In this document: piece after piece, positions 25,488 to 33,329 of the stretch
Numbering within the stretch: the first letter of the stretch is position 1
Layout of the letters: each line of letters starts with the position of its first letter
NCBI GenBank assembly: GCA_937858895.1
Contig: CALLZN010000015.1
Span: 1 to 49,045 of the forward strand
Reading direction: 5' to 3'
Source: an uncultured bacterium
Lineage (GTDB): Bacteria > Planctomycetota > UBA1135 > GCA-002748355
Length of the DNA stretch: 49,045 bases
Made by a program: the position numbers and the translations under genes
Notes under the pieces: model-generated
Database searches by the model: none
What the model was told of the DNA's origin: nothing
The model's input: the letters and a program-made list of their open reading frames with translations, nothing else

Positions 25488-25512
25488 CCCGGCGACCGAT
25501 GCCTTGGCCGGG
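25488..25512 (+). terminator. weak GC hairpin after the ELWxxDGT gene
   Basis: CCCGGC and GCCGGG (25488-25493, 25507-25512) can pair across a 13-base loop, 57 bases after the ELWxxDGT stop. No U-tract follows. The rest of the 196-bp spacer to 25628 shows nothing recognisable. Confidence 0.2.
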
Positions 25513-25627
25513 TTGCTGCCGTCGCGGCCGAGGATGGTTCGCCCTTGGCTGACGCGGGAGGTCGCGGACGAAGAGTCGCACAAGGCCTGTATTTCCAGGA
25601 AAATGCGGCACGTCATGCTGGTTTTTC

Positions 25628-26797
25628 ATGGATACTGTCGCGGTGTTGGATCGAAGCGCTCACCGTCATCAGGTGCTGAGCCTGTTGGCGCAGTTTCCCG
25701 TCGTCGCGGTGCTCGGCGCTCGGCAAGTCGGGAAGACCACCCTGGCCCGTACGATCGGCGAGGCGACAGATGGCCCCAAGACACACCTCGATCTCGAGGA
25801 TCCGACGGATGCCGCGCGGCTCGAGCACCCCAAACTGGCGCTCGAGGGCCTTCGTGGTCTCGTCATTGTCGATGAAGTGCAGCGCGCTCCCGAGCTGTTC
25901 CCCCTGCTACGGGTTCTCGCCGACCGTAGCCCGTTACCAGCCCGCTTCTTGATCCTGGGCAGTGCTTCGCCGGCTCTGCTGCGCCAGTCCAGTGAGTCGC
26001 TGGCGGGTCGGATCGCGTATTACCGTCTCGATCCGCTGGATTTGGAAGAGGTCGGTTCGAGGGCGATGTCGTCCCTGTGGTTGCGGGGCGGGTTTCCGCG
26101 CTCGTTCCTTGCCGACGGCGACGCCGCCAGCCATCGCTGGCGCCAGGAGTTCACGCGAACGTATCTCGAGCGGGACCTGTCGGAGCTCGGCATCAGGGTG
26201 CCATCGATCACGCTTCGCCGCTTCTGGACAATGCTCGCGCACTATCACGGTCAGACTTGGAACGCAGCCGAGCTTGCGCGCGCATTCGGTGTTTCACAGC
26301 GGACTGTGGGACGTTACCTCGACATCCTCTGTGCGACGTTCATGGCGCGGCGCCTGAACCCTTGGTTCGAGAATGTAGGCAAGCGCGAGGTCCGTTCTCC
26401 CAAGGTCTATCTGAGCGACAGTGGCGTCCTGCACTTCCTGCTCGGCATCCGCACCATGGAGGAACTCGAAGGGCACCCCAAAGTCGGCGCGTCCTTCGAG
26501 GGCTTCGCGATCCAGCAGGTCACGCGCGCGCTCGCCGCCGAGCCTGAGGACTGTTTTTCATGGGGATTGCACACGGGCGCCGAACTCGACCTGCTCATCG
26601 TTCGTGGCGAACGCCGCTTGGGATTCGAGGTCAAGCGCACGGCCGCGCCGCGGACCACCCGCTCCATGTACTCCGCGCTCGAGACCCTCGGGCTCGAGCG
26701 GCTCGATGTGATTTATCAGGGGAACGATGTCTTTCCACTCGCTGAGCGCATTCGTGCCGTGGGCATCGGCGCGCTCTGGTCCGCGTTGGGGTCCTAG
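25628..26797 (+). CDS. AAA ATPase with DUF4143 domain
   Basis: A 389-aa ATP-binding protein of the AAA_14/DUF4143 type. Walker A is GARQVGKTT (30-38) and Walker B is LVIVDEVQRAPEL (78-90); SASPALLRQSSESLAGRI is the sensor region. The C-terminal DUF4143 part starts with RTYLERDLSELGI, continues through a winged-helix-like segment (ELARAFGVSQRTVGRYLDIL), then KVYLSDSGVLHFLLGI and an endonuclease-like core (GAELDLLIV then LGFEVKRT). Such genes are widespread, mobile, and of uncertain role, often discussed with toxin-antitoxin or restriction functions. Decayed transposase sequence lies directly downstream, consistent with acquisition. No Shine-Dalgarno sequence or -10-like box precedes it. Confidence 0.9.
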   Translation: MDTVAVLDRSAHRHQVLSLLAQFPVVAVLGARQVGKTTLARTIGEATDGPKTHLDLEDPTDAARLEHPKLALEGLRGLVIVDEVQRAPELFPLLRVLADRSPLPARFLILGSASPALLRQSSESLAGRIAYYRLDPLDLEEVGSRAMSSLWLRGGFPRSFLADGDAASHRWRQEFTRTYLERDLSELGIRVPSITLRRFWTMLAHYHGQTWNAAELARAFGVSQRTVGRYLDILCATFMARRLNPWFENVGKREVRSPKVYLSDSGVLHFLLGIRTMEELEGHPKVGASFEGFAIQQVTRALAAEPEDCFSWGLHTGAELDLLIVRGERRLGFEVKRTAAPRTTRSMYSALETLGLERLDVIYQGNDVFPLAERIRAVGIGALWSALGS

Positions 26798-26803
26798 GAG
26801 TCC

Positions 26804-26862
26804 GCGAGGTGCCGCCAAGGCCAGCAGTTTTGCGGCTCGCGGGTCGACGGGCGGCGAAGGCG
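26804..26862 (-). repeat. 59-bp intergenic repeat, copy A
   Basis: On the minus strand this 59-bp segment matches 43135-43193 (plus strand) at all but four positions. The core has inverted GAGCCGC/GCGGC arms around the loop AAAACTGCTGGCCTTG. It begins 6 bases after the stop of the DUF4143 gene. Confidence 0.75.
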
Positions 26863-26892
26863 AAGACCAACACGCCGATCACGGACATCACG

Positions 26893-27627
26893 ACCCATTA
26901 GCCAAAGCACGTGGAAGTGCGGGTTGAGGCGCAAGCACGAATCGAAGCTCGTGCCGCAAGTCGCGGGGGCCGCTGAGCCTTCGCCTGGAACTCCGAAAAT
27001 CAACAGCCCATGTCCAGATCGACTAACCGCCGGCGTCACTCAGGCGCCGAGAAGACCGACGGTGGCAGCACGATGGTCGGCCACTGTGGTCCGCGGGCAA
27101 GAAACGCGAGGATCTGGGACTGATTACAAGGTCTTCGACTTCCACACGATGCTTGGCAGGTGCAGCGAGATGCTGACCACCGGCGTGTGAATCGGGCTAG
27201 AAGGGAGACGATGCGTGGCGCATCGAGGACCTGCATTCGGCTACATCGCCGAATCTCCTCACGAAGTACGCAGCGGTAGCCCGCAGTAACGGTTGCGCCT
27301 GCGAAGTGCGTGACCCTACGCGAAGAACTCATCCTCGCATCCAGGCGGGGAGCGCGCGGGCGCGAGCACTCGGTGGTAGGTCACGAGCGGATGACGCGGC
27401 CTGGGGACGAGAGCGGCGAGTCGCACGAGGAAGGCACGAGGAGTGAGGTTGATGGCCTTGCTGCCGTCCTTCCAGGTGCGCTTGAAGCCGTAGATCACAT
27501 CGCCGTCGCGCGCGATGCGAAGCCTTGTACTCGCGATGGCCAGACGGGCCATGTAGCGGATGAGCTTCTCACGGCGTTCGCGGTTGCAGTCGGCGACGCG
27601 CACGTCCGCATGGAGCGAGAAGCCGTG
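26893..27627 (-). pseudogene. decayed IS91-family (Y2) transposase fragments
   Basis: The 872 bp between 26798 and 27669 hold no intact gene but contain recognisable transposase pieces on the minus strand. From 27627 to 27316 the frame reads HGFSLHADVRV, IRYMARLAIASTRLRI, GFKRTWKDGSKAINLTP and LAALVPRPRHPLVTYH, which matches the C-terminal half of IS91/Y2_Tnp transposases (normally YxARPPxA, KRPWRDGT and LVTYHGVLAP). A stop at 27628-27630 cuts the frame. At 26946-26893 a second piece reads FDSCLRLNPHFHVLWLMG, the N-terminal HFH metal motif of the same family. The pieces are in the reverse of their natural order, so this is a rearranged remnant or the debris of two copies. Confidence 0.75.
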
Positions 27628-27669
27628 TCAAATGCGATGAGCTTCTTCGGCTGCTGAAGCGTCACCGCC

Positions 27670-29394
27670 TCACTGCACGAGGCGCAGCGTCACCGCGTTC
27701 GTCGCGCGGGTGAACTGCAAGGTCGCCGTGTCAAGCAAGAGCACCGCGTGCTCGAGCCGCGTTCCGGCGAGGCTCGTGCTGAAGCCTGGCGCGAGGCCGA
27801 AGCTCATCGCGACCTTGCCGCTCGCGGGCAGCACGCCGAGGCCAGCCTGGACGAAGGTGTTGGGTGCGGCGAGCAAGATGTTCGTGTAAGCGTCGGCTGC
27901 GAGCGGGAGCGTGAGCGCGCCGATCGGGATGCCCGGGCTGCGGCCGGACGCGCTGCCGAGCGTGATGTAGAGCTGACCCGCGAAGCTCGTGGGCACTTCG
28001 AGCTGCATGGGCACCGTGGTCGGCATCACGATCGCCGCTTCGTTGAAACCGATCGTGAGGTCGGGTGCTACCCTCGTTTCGATCTCGAGGAGGCCGCGGC
28101 CGCCGCTGTGCGACGGCGCGCCGACCGCGATGTCGACTTGCCCGTTGTTGTCGAAGTCGCCAACCGGCCGCAGCGCGAAACCGAAGTTGCTGCCCGCAGC
28201 TGGTCCGAACCAAGTCTGGAGAATGCTGCCATCGACGCCCGAGAGGACGTCCACGCGACCGCAGCCCGTGAGCCCGTTGTGACTCGCGCGGCTCGAGCCG
28301 ACGAGGACGTCGGGCTTGCCGTCGCCGTTCCAATCGCCGATGCCCTCGACCGGCTCGCTGAACCAATCGCCGAGCGCGAGCCCTGACCAGCGGCGCAGGC
28401 TGACGCCGGTCTTGCCCGACAGAATGCGCAGGAAGCCCTTGCCGAGCGTCGCCGGTGTGAACTGCGGCGCGCCGACCGCGATGTCGGAGACACCGTCCGC
28501 GTCGAGGTCGCCGATGAAGCTGATCGAGTGACCGAGGTTGTCCGTCGTCAAGTCGCCGAGGACGAACCAGAGGCGCTGGAAAGTCTTGCCACTGTAAGCC
28601 TCGATGCGGCCGCTGTTGCTGCCAGCCGTGTCTTCGTCGGGGATGCCGACGAGGACGTCAGGCGTGCCGTCCGCATCGAGGTCGGCACCGGCCTCTACCG
28701 CGTGGCCAAAGAAGTCGAGTGGGTTCGCGCCAACGAAGCGATGGATCAAGGTCCCCGTCTTGCCCGACCAGAGGAGGGCGACGCCCTGATTCTGGACCGC
28801 GCCGCCGTGGCCGCCGACGAAGAAGTCGTCGACCCCGTCGCCGTCGACGTCCTTCGCGTTCGCGATGCTGACGCCCATGTAGTCGCTCGCGCTGCCGGCC
28901 ACCGAGCGAATCTTGGCGAAGGTCTTGCCCGAGTAGATGTGCACGGCGCCCGAGCGGTAGCCGCCGAGGTTCTCGTGTGGAGCGCCGACCGCGAAGTCGC
29001 GCGCACCGTCACCATCGAGGTCGCCGAGCCCGCGCACGGCGAGGCCGAAGCGGCTCTGGCTCTGGACGCCTTCGGCATCGAAGAGGCGGCGACCGTCGCG
29101 GCCCGCGATGACGACCGCGCGGCCGACCCAAGCGCCGAGGTTCTGCGTCCCCGGTGACTCGGGCGCGCCGACCAGGACTTCGGCGAAGCCATCGCCGTCG
29201 AGGTCACCGACGCCGTCGACCGAGAAGCCGTGACGCGCCGGGTTTTCACTCGACGGGAAGACGCCGATCGGTCGCCCTTGGGCTCCGGCGGCGAGGGTCG
29301 GCAAGAGGCCGAAGAGCGGAGTCAGGACGACGCGGACAAAACGGTCCCAAGACTTCGACTCGGAACCCGGGCAGGCAGCAGCATTGCTCGACAT
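27670..29394 (-). CDS. secreted FG-GAP (integrin alpha-like) repeat protein
   Basis: A 574-aa exported protein. I start at ATG 29394 (MSSNAAACPGSESKSWDRF), followed by a hydrophobic segment ending LPTLAAGAQG; the extension to 29481 lacks coding character. Seven FG-GAP blades are clear, each with a calcium-type loop and VGAP-like ending: DLDGDGFAEVLVGAPE, DLDGDGARDFAVGAPH, DVDGDGVDDFFVGG, DLDADGTPDVLVGIP, DLDADGVSDIAVGAP, DWNGDGKPDVLVGS, DFDNNGQVDIAVGAP. They should fold as one seven-bladed propeller. The final ~130 residues are a beta-rich tail ending TNAVTLRLVQ, a divergent version of the shared C-terminal module in which the usual Gln is replaced. A -10-like TAGAAT lies 50 bases upstream. 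Confidence 0.88.
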   Translation of the reverse strand: MSSNAAACPGSESKSWDRFVRVVLTPLFGLLPTLAAGAQGRPIGVFPSSENPARHGFSVDGVGDLDGDGFAEVLVGAPESPGTQNLGAWVGRAVVIAGRDGRRLFDAEGVQSQSRFGLAVRGLGDLDGDGARDFAVGAPHENLGGYRSGAVHIYSGKTFAKIRSVAGSASDYMGVSIANAKDVDGDGVDDFFVGGHGGAVQNQGVALLWSGKTGTLIHRFVGANPLDFFGHAVEAGADLDADGTPDVLVGIPDEDTAGSNSGRIEAYSGKTFQRLWFVLGDLTTDNLGHSISFIGDLDADGVSDIAVGAPQFTPATLGKGFLRILSGKTGVSLRRWSGLALGDWFSEPVEGIGDWNGDGKPDVLVGSSRASHNGLTGCGRVDVLSGVDGSILQTWFGPAAGSNFGFALRPVGDFDNNGQVDIAVGAPSHSGGRGLLEIETRVAPDLTIGFNEAAIVMPTTVPMQLEVPTSFAGQLYITLGSASGRSPGIPIGALTLPLAADAYTNILLAAPNTFVQAGLGVLPASGKVAMSFGLAPGFSTSLAGTRLEHAVLLLDTATLQFTRATNAVTLRLVQ

Positions 29395-29444
29395 GGGGTG
29401 GACGCCTCGAGGTCGCAACGAACGAAACGCAGGTCTTGCTGAGG

Positions 29445-29450
29445 ATTCTA
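29445..29450 (-). promoter_or_regulatory. candidate -10 box TAGAAT of the FG-GAP gene
   Basis: On the minus strand TAGAAT followed by CC lies 50 bases before ATG 29394. This is the same heptamer TAGAATC as at 4249 and 11080. A perfect 14-bp palindrome GCGCTGCGCAGCGC (29465-29478) sits just upstream, in the spacer shared with the divergent HD gene. Confidence 0.35.
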
Positions 29451-29627
29451 CTTCGTCTACGGGCGCGCTGCGCAGCGCCAATCGGCGGCAGACACCGGCG
29501 TCGGAGCGTCACTCCAAGAGGGCACGCCTCGAGCCGCCTTGCCATGGCAAGAAGGAGAACAAGAAGGAGGACAAGGACTGCCCATGCCGTGCGCCGCTTT
29601 CGGGGCAAGCCATGCAACCCTGGTGTG

Positions 29628-29633
29628 TATCTT
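29628..29633 (+). promoter_or_regulatory. candidate -10 box TATCTT of the HD-domain gene
   Basis: TATCTT ends 8 bases before ATG 29642, and no ribosome-binding site lies between them, which fits a leaderless start. It matches the -10 consensus at four of six positions only. The 247-bp spacer before it also holds a purine-rich direct repeat (AAGAAGGAG twice, 29548-29571). Confidence 0.25.
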
Positions 29634-29641
29634 CACCAACC

Positions 29642-30205
29642 ATGACCATCACACGGACAGAGGCTTGGGACCGACTCTGCGCCTGGACCGACAGCGACGC
29701 CTTGCGCAAGCACGCGCGGGCCGTCGAGGTCGTGATGCGCGCCGCAGCGCTCCGTTACGGCGCCGGTGAGAGCGACGTCGAGGCCTGGGGCATCGCCGGC
29801 ATGTTGCACGACGCCGACTACGAGAAGTGGCCCGAAGAGCATCCGCAGCGCATCGTCGCTTGGCTGCGCGAGCGCGGCTGCGAGGCCATCGCGCACGCGG
29901 TCTCGGCCCACTACACGAAGTGGGGCGTGCCCTACGATTCGATCCTCGACAAGGCCTTGCTCGCCTGCGACGAGCTCACCGGCTTCGTCGGCGCGTGCTG
30001 CCTCGTGCGCCCCGACGGCATCGCGAGCCTCACTGCGTCGAGCGTCAAAAAGAAGCTCAAGGACAAGTCCTTCGCCGCCAAGGTCGAGCGCGACGAAGTG
30101 CAAAAGGGCGCCGAGCTCCTCGGAGTCGACCTCGGTGCACATATCGACTTCGTGATCGTCGCCCTCACGCCCTTCGCCGCGGAGCTCGGCATCGGCCCCA
30201 AGTAA
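29642..30205 (+). CDS. HD-domain protein (putative metal-dependent phosphohydrolase)
   Basis: A 187-aa cytoplasmic protein. ATG 29642 is chosen because the family pattern starts right after it; the upstream in-frame extension is low-complexity. HD superfamily residues are visible: His24 (RKHARAVEVVMRAAA), the His56-Asp57 pair in GMLHDADYEKWPEEHP, HAVSAH at 85-90, and Asp near 118 in LLACDELTGFV. The pattern fits the HDIG-type subgroup that hydrolyses nucleotide or phosphoester substrates. A Lys-rich segment SSVKKKLKDKSFAAKV follows. The substrate is unknown. It converges with ribF, 19 bp away. Confidence 0.85.
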   Translation: MTITRTEAWDRLCAWTDSDALRKHARAVEVVMRAAALRYGAGESDVEAWGIAGMLHDADYEKWPEEHPQRIVAWLRERGCEAIAHAVSAHYTKWGVPYDSILDKALLACDELTGFVGACCLVRPDGIASLTASSVKKKLKDKSFAAKVERDEVQKGAELLGVDLGAHIDFVIVALTPFAAELGIGPK

Positions 30206-30224
30206 CCCCCAAATAGAAACGTCA

Positions 30225-31154
30225 TCAAGCCCGAGCGAGCCAAGTCCGCGCGGTCGCGACGTCCTCTTGGATCTGCCGTGTGAGCGCAGCTTCGCTCGCG
30301 AATTTCTGCTCAGCGCGGATGCGCGCAAGGAAGTCGACCTGCAGCTCGACGCCATAGAGATCGAGGTCGTCCCGGTCGAGCACATGGACCTCGAGGCTCT
30401 GCTCGCTCGCGCCAAAGGTCGGCCGCGTGCCGAGGTTGACGACGGCGTCGGCTCCGTCGAGACCGCGGTCGCGCGCGGTCGCACGCACCGCATAAACGCC
30501 GCTCGCGGGCAGGCAGAGGTCGGGAACGACGACGTTCGCCGTCCTGAAGCCGATGCGCCGCCCACGCGCCGCGCCGTGCACGACCAGGCCGCGCAGCGAG
30601 TAGGGGCGCCCGAGCATCGTCGTCGCCGTCGCGAGGTCGCCTTGGCCGAGCGCCTCGCGAATGGCCGAAGCGCTCACAGCGCGGCCGTCGACGACGAGGC
30701 GGTCGATGCGCTCGGCGTCGAGGCCGAGTTCACGGAAGCGTTCGACCGTCCCCTCGCGTTGCCGACAGATGGCCGCGTCATAGCCGAAGACCAAGGCCAC
30801 ACAGCCAAGGCCACCGATCAAGACTTCGTCGTAGAAGCGCGCAGCGCTCATCTCCATCAGCGAACGATCGAAGTCGAGGACGAAGCAAGCGTCGACGCCA
30901 GCGCGTTCGAGGCCCTCGAGCCGGTTGTCGAGCGACATGAGCGGGGCCGGCGCGGTCCCGCGCAGATAGGCATCGGGATGCGTACGAAAGGTCAAGACGA
31001 CCGTGCTCGCTTGCCGCTGCTGCGCGACACTGCAGAGGCGCGCGATCAGGGCTTGGTGCCCGCGGTGCATGCCGTCGAAGACGCCGACCGTCACGGCCGT
31101 GGGGCCGGCTAGCAACCGCTCATCGACGCGTGGTAGGCCTTCAACGCGCAGCAT
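30225..31154 (-). CDS. ribF: bifunctional riboflavin kinase / FAD synthetase
   Basis: RibF (309 aa) makes FMN from riboflavin and ATP, then FAD from FMN and ATP, in the cytoplasm. The N-terminal adenylyltransferase domain shows GVFDGMHRGHQ (24-34), FGYDAAICRQREGT (123-136) and SASAIREAL (161-169). The C-terminal flavokinase domain shows GRRIGFRTAN (198-207), NLGTRPTFG (240-248) and LEVHVLD (254-260). The flavokinase motif is normally GxPTAN; here Pro is replaced by Arg204 while Thr205 and Asn207 are kept. It overlaps def by 14 bp and would be translated from the same message. No FMN riboswitch precedes it, as expected for an internal operon gene. Confidence 0.95.
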   Translation of the reverse strand: MLRVEGLPRVDERLLAGPTAVTVGVFDGMHRGHQALIARLCSVAQQRQASTVVLTFRTHPDAYLRGTAPAPLMSLDNRLEGLERAGVDACFVLDFDRSLMEMSAARFYDEVLIGGLGCVALVFGYDAAICRQREGTVERFRELGLDAERIDRLVVDGRAVSASAIREALGQGDLATATTMLGRPYSLRGLVVHGAARGRRIGFRTANVVVPDLCLPASGVYAVRATARDRGLDGADAVVNLGTRPTFGASEQSLEVHVLDRDDLDLYGVELQVDFLARIRAEQKFASEAALTRQIQEDVATARTWLARA

Positions 31155-31659
31155 GCTCGGAGCGCCAGCGCTCCTCGAGTTCTTCGAGCTGGTTGCGAGT
31201 GCGGATCTTGTCAGCGGGCGAGAAGCGATCGGTGAAGACGATGCCGGCCAAGTGGTCCATCTCGTGTTGGATCACGCGCGCGAGAAATTCTTCGGCCACG
31301 AACTCGATGGGCGCGCCGTCGAGGTCTTGGGCGTGCACCACGATCTTGATCGCGCGCTGCACCTCGCCGTAGATCCCAGGAAAGCTCAGACAACCCTCGG
31401 CGCCCCACTCCTTGCCCTTCTTGGACACGATGCGCGGATTGACGAGGACGAGCTCCTCGTCGGGCTTGTCCTTGTCGCCGCTCGGGTTGAGGACGAGGAC
31501 GGCTTCGCTGATCCCGACTTGCGGCGCTGCGAGCCCGACGCCTTGGGTCTCGTACATGAGGTCCAACATCTCGCGGGCGCGCTCCTTCCAGCCGCTCGTG
31601 TCTTCGACTGCCTTCGTGCCGCGGCGCAGGACTGGGTCGGGAAAGAGAACGATCTTCAT
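31141..31659 (-). CDS. def: peptide deformylase
   Basis: Def (172 aa) removes the formyl group from the N-terminal methionine of new proteins. All three family motifs are present: GVGLAAPQ (40-47), EGCLS (88-92) with the metal-ligand Cys90, and QHEMDH (131-136) with two His ligands and the catalytic Glu. The length is typical. ATG 31659 has an AGGA ribosome-binding site at spacing 7, one of the few clear ones here. A 7-bp hairpin lies just upstream of that site. ribF follows with a 14-bp overlap, so the two form a housekeeping operon. Confidence 0.97.
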   Translation of the reverse strand: MKIVLFPDPVLRRGTKAVEDTSGWKERAREMLDLMYETQGVGLAAPQVGISEAVLVLNPSGDKDKPDEELVLVNPRIVSKKGKEWGAEGCLSFPGIYGEVQRAIKIVVHAQDLDGAPIEFVAEEFLARVIQHEMDHLAGIVFTDRFSPADKIRTRNQLEELEERWRSEHAAR

Positions 31660-31671
31660 GGTCGTATCCTG

Positions 31672-31691
31672 GACTCGAGGACTTTCGAGTC
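31672..31691 (-). promoter_or_regulatory. perfect 7-bp hairpin directly upstream of the def ribosome-binding site
   Basis: GACTCGA and TCGAGTC (31672-31678, 31685-31691) pair around a 6-base loop. On the minus strand the stem ends about two bases before the AGGA ribosome-binding site of def. It could be a leader structure for def or a terminator for the gene upstream; no U-tract follows. Confidence 0.35.
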
Positions 31692-31791
31692 GATCTTCGG
31701 TCGGTCGTGACTCTCGGTTGTGCCCACTGTCGCCCCAGGTTCGAGCCCGCGCAAGGCGAGGCTGTGCAAGTGGCGGTCGCGCAGCAAGTGC

Positions 31792-33246
31792 TCAGCGATG
31801 TCCGAGGGCCTCCATCGCGCGGTCGACGAGCAGGCGATGATAGTCGCGGATGTTCTCGTGCGTCGGAGCAACTTCGATGGCAGGCCGCGGTGGGTTGCCC
31901 TCCAGGCGCGTGCCGTCTCCGCGCAGCGTCTCGGCAACGCTCCAAGCAAAGCTCGCGAAGGCGCGGCCGCTGATCGGTGACACGACTTCGTCCCGGAGCG
32001 CCTTCGCGCAGCCGCGACCGCGGGTCGCGCGGCCGATGCCCTGTGCGAGGCGCTGGTCGAGGACCATCGTCGCGATGCGGTCGACGCTTGCATCCCCGCT
32101 GGGCCCGAAGAGGCAGGCTGCTCGGCCGCGGAAGCGCAGCCGCGGCGCCTTTGGAATCGTTTCACGCCACGAAGCCTCGGCGGCCTGCACGGTCTCGGTC
32201 GCGACTTCGATATCGAGAGCGAGCAGCGGAGCGTTGAAGACGTGCACGAGGAGCTTTGCTCCGTGGGCGCCACCTCGACAGTGGGTGAAGTCCAGGATGA
32301 GGTCATGGTCGAGGAGGCTCTCCCGTTCGGCGAAGGCCAAGAGCTGCGCGAGGTCGGCCTCGAGCGCCTCGTCGAACTCGTGGCAGTCGATGGCGAGGAC
32401 CGCAGCGCTGCCGGCGTAGGCGTGGACATCGAAGCTCTTGGTCGTGAGCACGCGCGAGAAGCCGTCGTAGTAGGGATCGTCGACGCGCAGCCACTGCTCG
32501 ACCGGCCGCTTCGTCCAGGCGATGGGGATGTCGACCTCGCGACCATCCTTGCGGCGCAAGCGCAAAGACGGTTCGTCGGGCACGAGTTCGGTGGGCCACG
32601 TCGGCGTGCGGCGGCTCATCGCGCGCGCGACTTCGGCGTGCGTCGCCGCCTCGGTCGAATCGCAGACGAGCCCGCGTGCGCGCGTGACCCAAGCGTCGAC
32701 ACTCAGGCCATGAAGACCGACCACGACATCGCCGACCTCGGGGCGTGAGTCCGGCAGGTAGTAATGCGCATCAAAGGGAAGGTCGCAGACGAAGTAGTGC
32801 CAGCGGCCATCGCCGCTTCGCTCGGCTTCGAAGCGCAGCGGCAACTCACTTGGCGCTGGAGTGGCTTCGGCCTCGGCTTGCTTGGGTAGCGGCGCGAGGC
32901 CGCCGCGCCCGCGAGCAGCGTCGAAGGCGCAGAGCGCCCTGAACAGCTCGGTGTCGTCGTGGGCGTCCTCGAAGCGCGCACGCGTCGCCTCGAGCGCTGT
33001 CCGCCGTTTCTTCGTGCGGGGGTCGAGCTCGAGCGTCCGCGCGAGCAAGGCTTCGAAGAAGGCCACGCGCGCCGCAGCGGCTGGGCTCTTCGGAGCCGCG
33101 CGATGTGAAGAACAAGCCGCAGACGAGAGTGCCAGGAAGCCGAGCAACACAGCGAGCCAGCAGGCCGCGACCCGGGTGATGCCGCGCGGGACACGAAGCC
33201 CGCCGCTGGGCGAAGGGGGTTGTCGGACGTAGCTCTCGAGCGCCAT
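31792..33246 (-). CDS. exported S41-like (C-terminal processing peptidase) protein, catalytic Lys not conserved
   Basis: A 484-aa protein with an N-terminal signal or membrane segment (VAACWLAVLLGFLALSSAAC); the Cys45 context is only a weak lipobox. Residues ~135-200 look PDZ-like (YLPDSRPEVGDVVVGLHG). The region 280-465 follows the S41 tail-specific protease plan: LILDFTHCRGGAHGAKLL for the usual DxRxNxGG strand, GDASVDRIATMVL for the TASAxE serine segment (Ser387), GRATRGRG for GxxTxGKG, and the terminal PAIEVAPTHENIRDY. At the expected catalytic Lys I read Arg411, so it may be inactive or use another Lys (Lys415). The peptidase call rests on motif order alone. Confidence 0.7.
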   Translation of the reverse strand: MALESYVRQPPSPSGGLRVPRGITRVAACWLAVLLGFLALSSAACSSHRAAPKSPAAAARVAFFEALLARTLELDPRTKKRRTALEATRARFEDAHDDTELFRALCAFDAARGRGGLAPLPKQAEAEATPAPSELPLRFEAERSGDGRWHYFVCDLPFDAHYYLPDSRPEVGDVVVGLHGLSVDAWVTRARGLVCDSTEAATHAEVARAMSRRTPTWPTELVPDEPSLRLRRKDGREVDIPIAWTKRPVEQWLRVDDPYYDGFSRVLTTKSFDVHAYAGSAAVLAIDCHEFDEALEADLAQLLAFAERESLLDHDLILDFTHCRGGAHGAKLLVHVFNAPLLALDIEVATETVQAAEASWRETIPKAPRLRFRGRAACLFGPSGDASVDRIATMVLDQRLAQGIGRATRGRGCAKALRDEVVSPISGRAFASFAWSVAETLRGDGTRLEGNPPRPAIEVAPTHENIRDYHRLLVDRAMEALGHR

Positions 33247-33256
33247 GGGTCCGCGG

Positions 33257-33262
33257 ATGATA
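33257..33262 (-). promoter_or_regulatory. candidate -10 box TATCAT of the S41-like gene
   Basis: On the minus strand TATCAT (five of six consensus bases) ends 10 bases before ATG 33246 with no Shine-Dalgarno between them, suggesting a leaderless transcript. CCGCGGA follows it, as after the TATGAT box at 18724. The palindrome CTCGCGCGAG lies upstream at 33278-33287. Confidence 0.3.
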
Positions 33263-33311
33263 GGCGATGCGTGTGCCCTCGCGCGAGCCAGAGCCTTTGT
33301 TGCGTTGAGCC

Positions 33312-33329
33312 AGCCAGCCAGCCAACCAG
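33312..33329 (+). repeat. short AGCC tandem repeat
   Basis: Four to five consecutive AGCC units, the last imperfect, lie between the S41-like gene and the stop of the YkgJ gene. I see no other function for them. Confidence 0.5.

Noticed and set aside
29548-29578. Purine-rich AAGAAGGAG direct repeat as a regulatory site or small basic peptide
   Set aside because: Only two imperfect copies occur, no start codon and ribosome-binding site pair frames it, and the HD gene starts downstream.
31734-31752. tRNA T-arm-like sequence GGTTCGAGCCC
   Set aside because: The flanking bases do not form the T stem, and no acceptor or anticodon arms or CCA end can be drawn around it.
33312-33329. AGCC tandem repeat as a CRISPR or phase-variation tract
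   Set aside because: It has only four to five 4-base units in a spacer, with no spacers or cas genes and no start codon placed to be switched.
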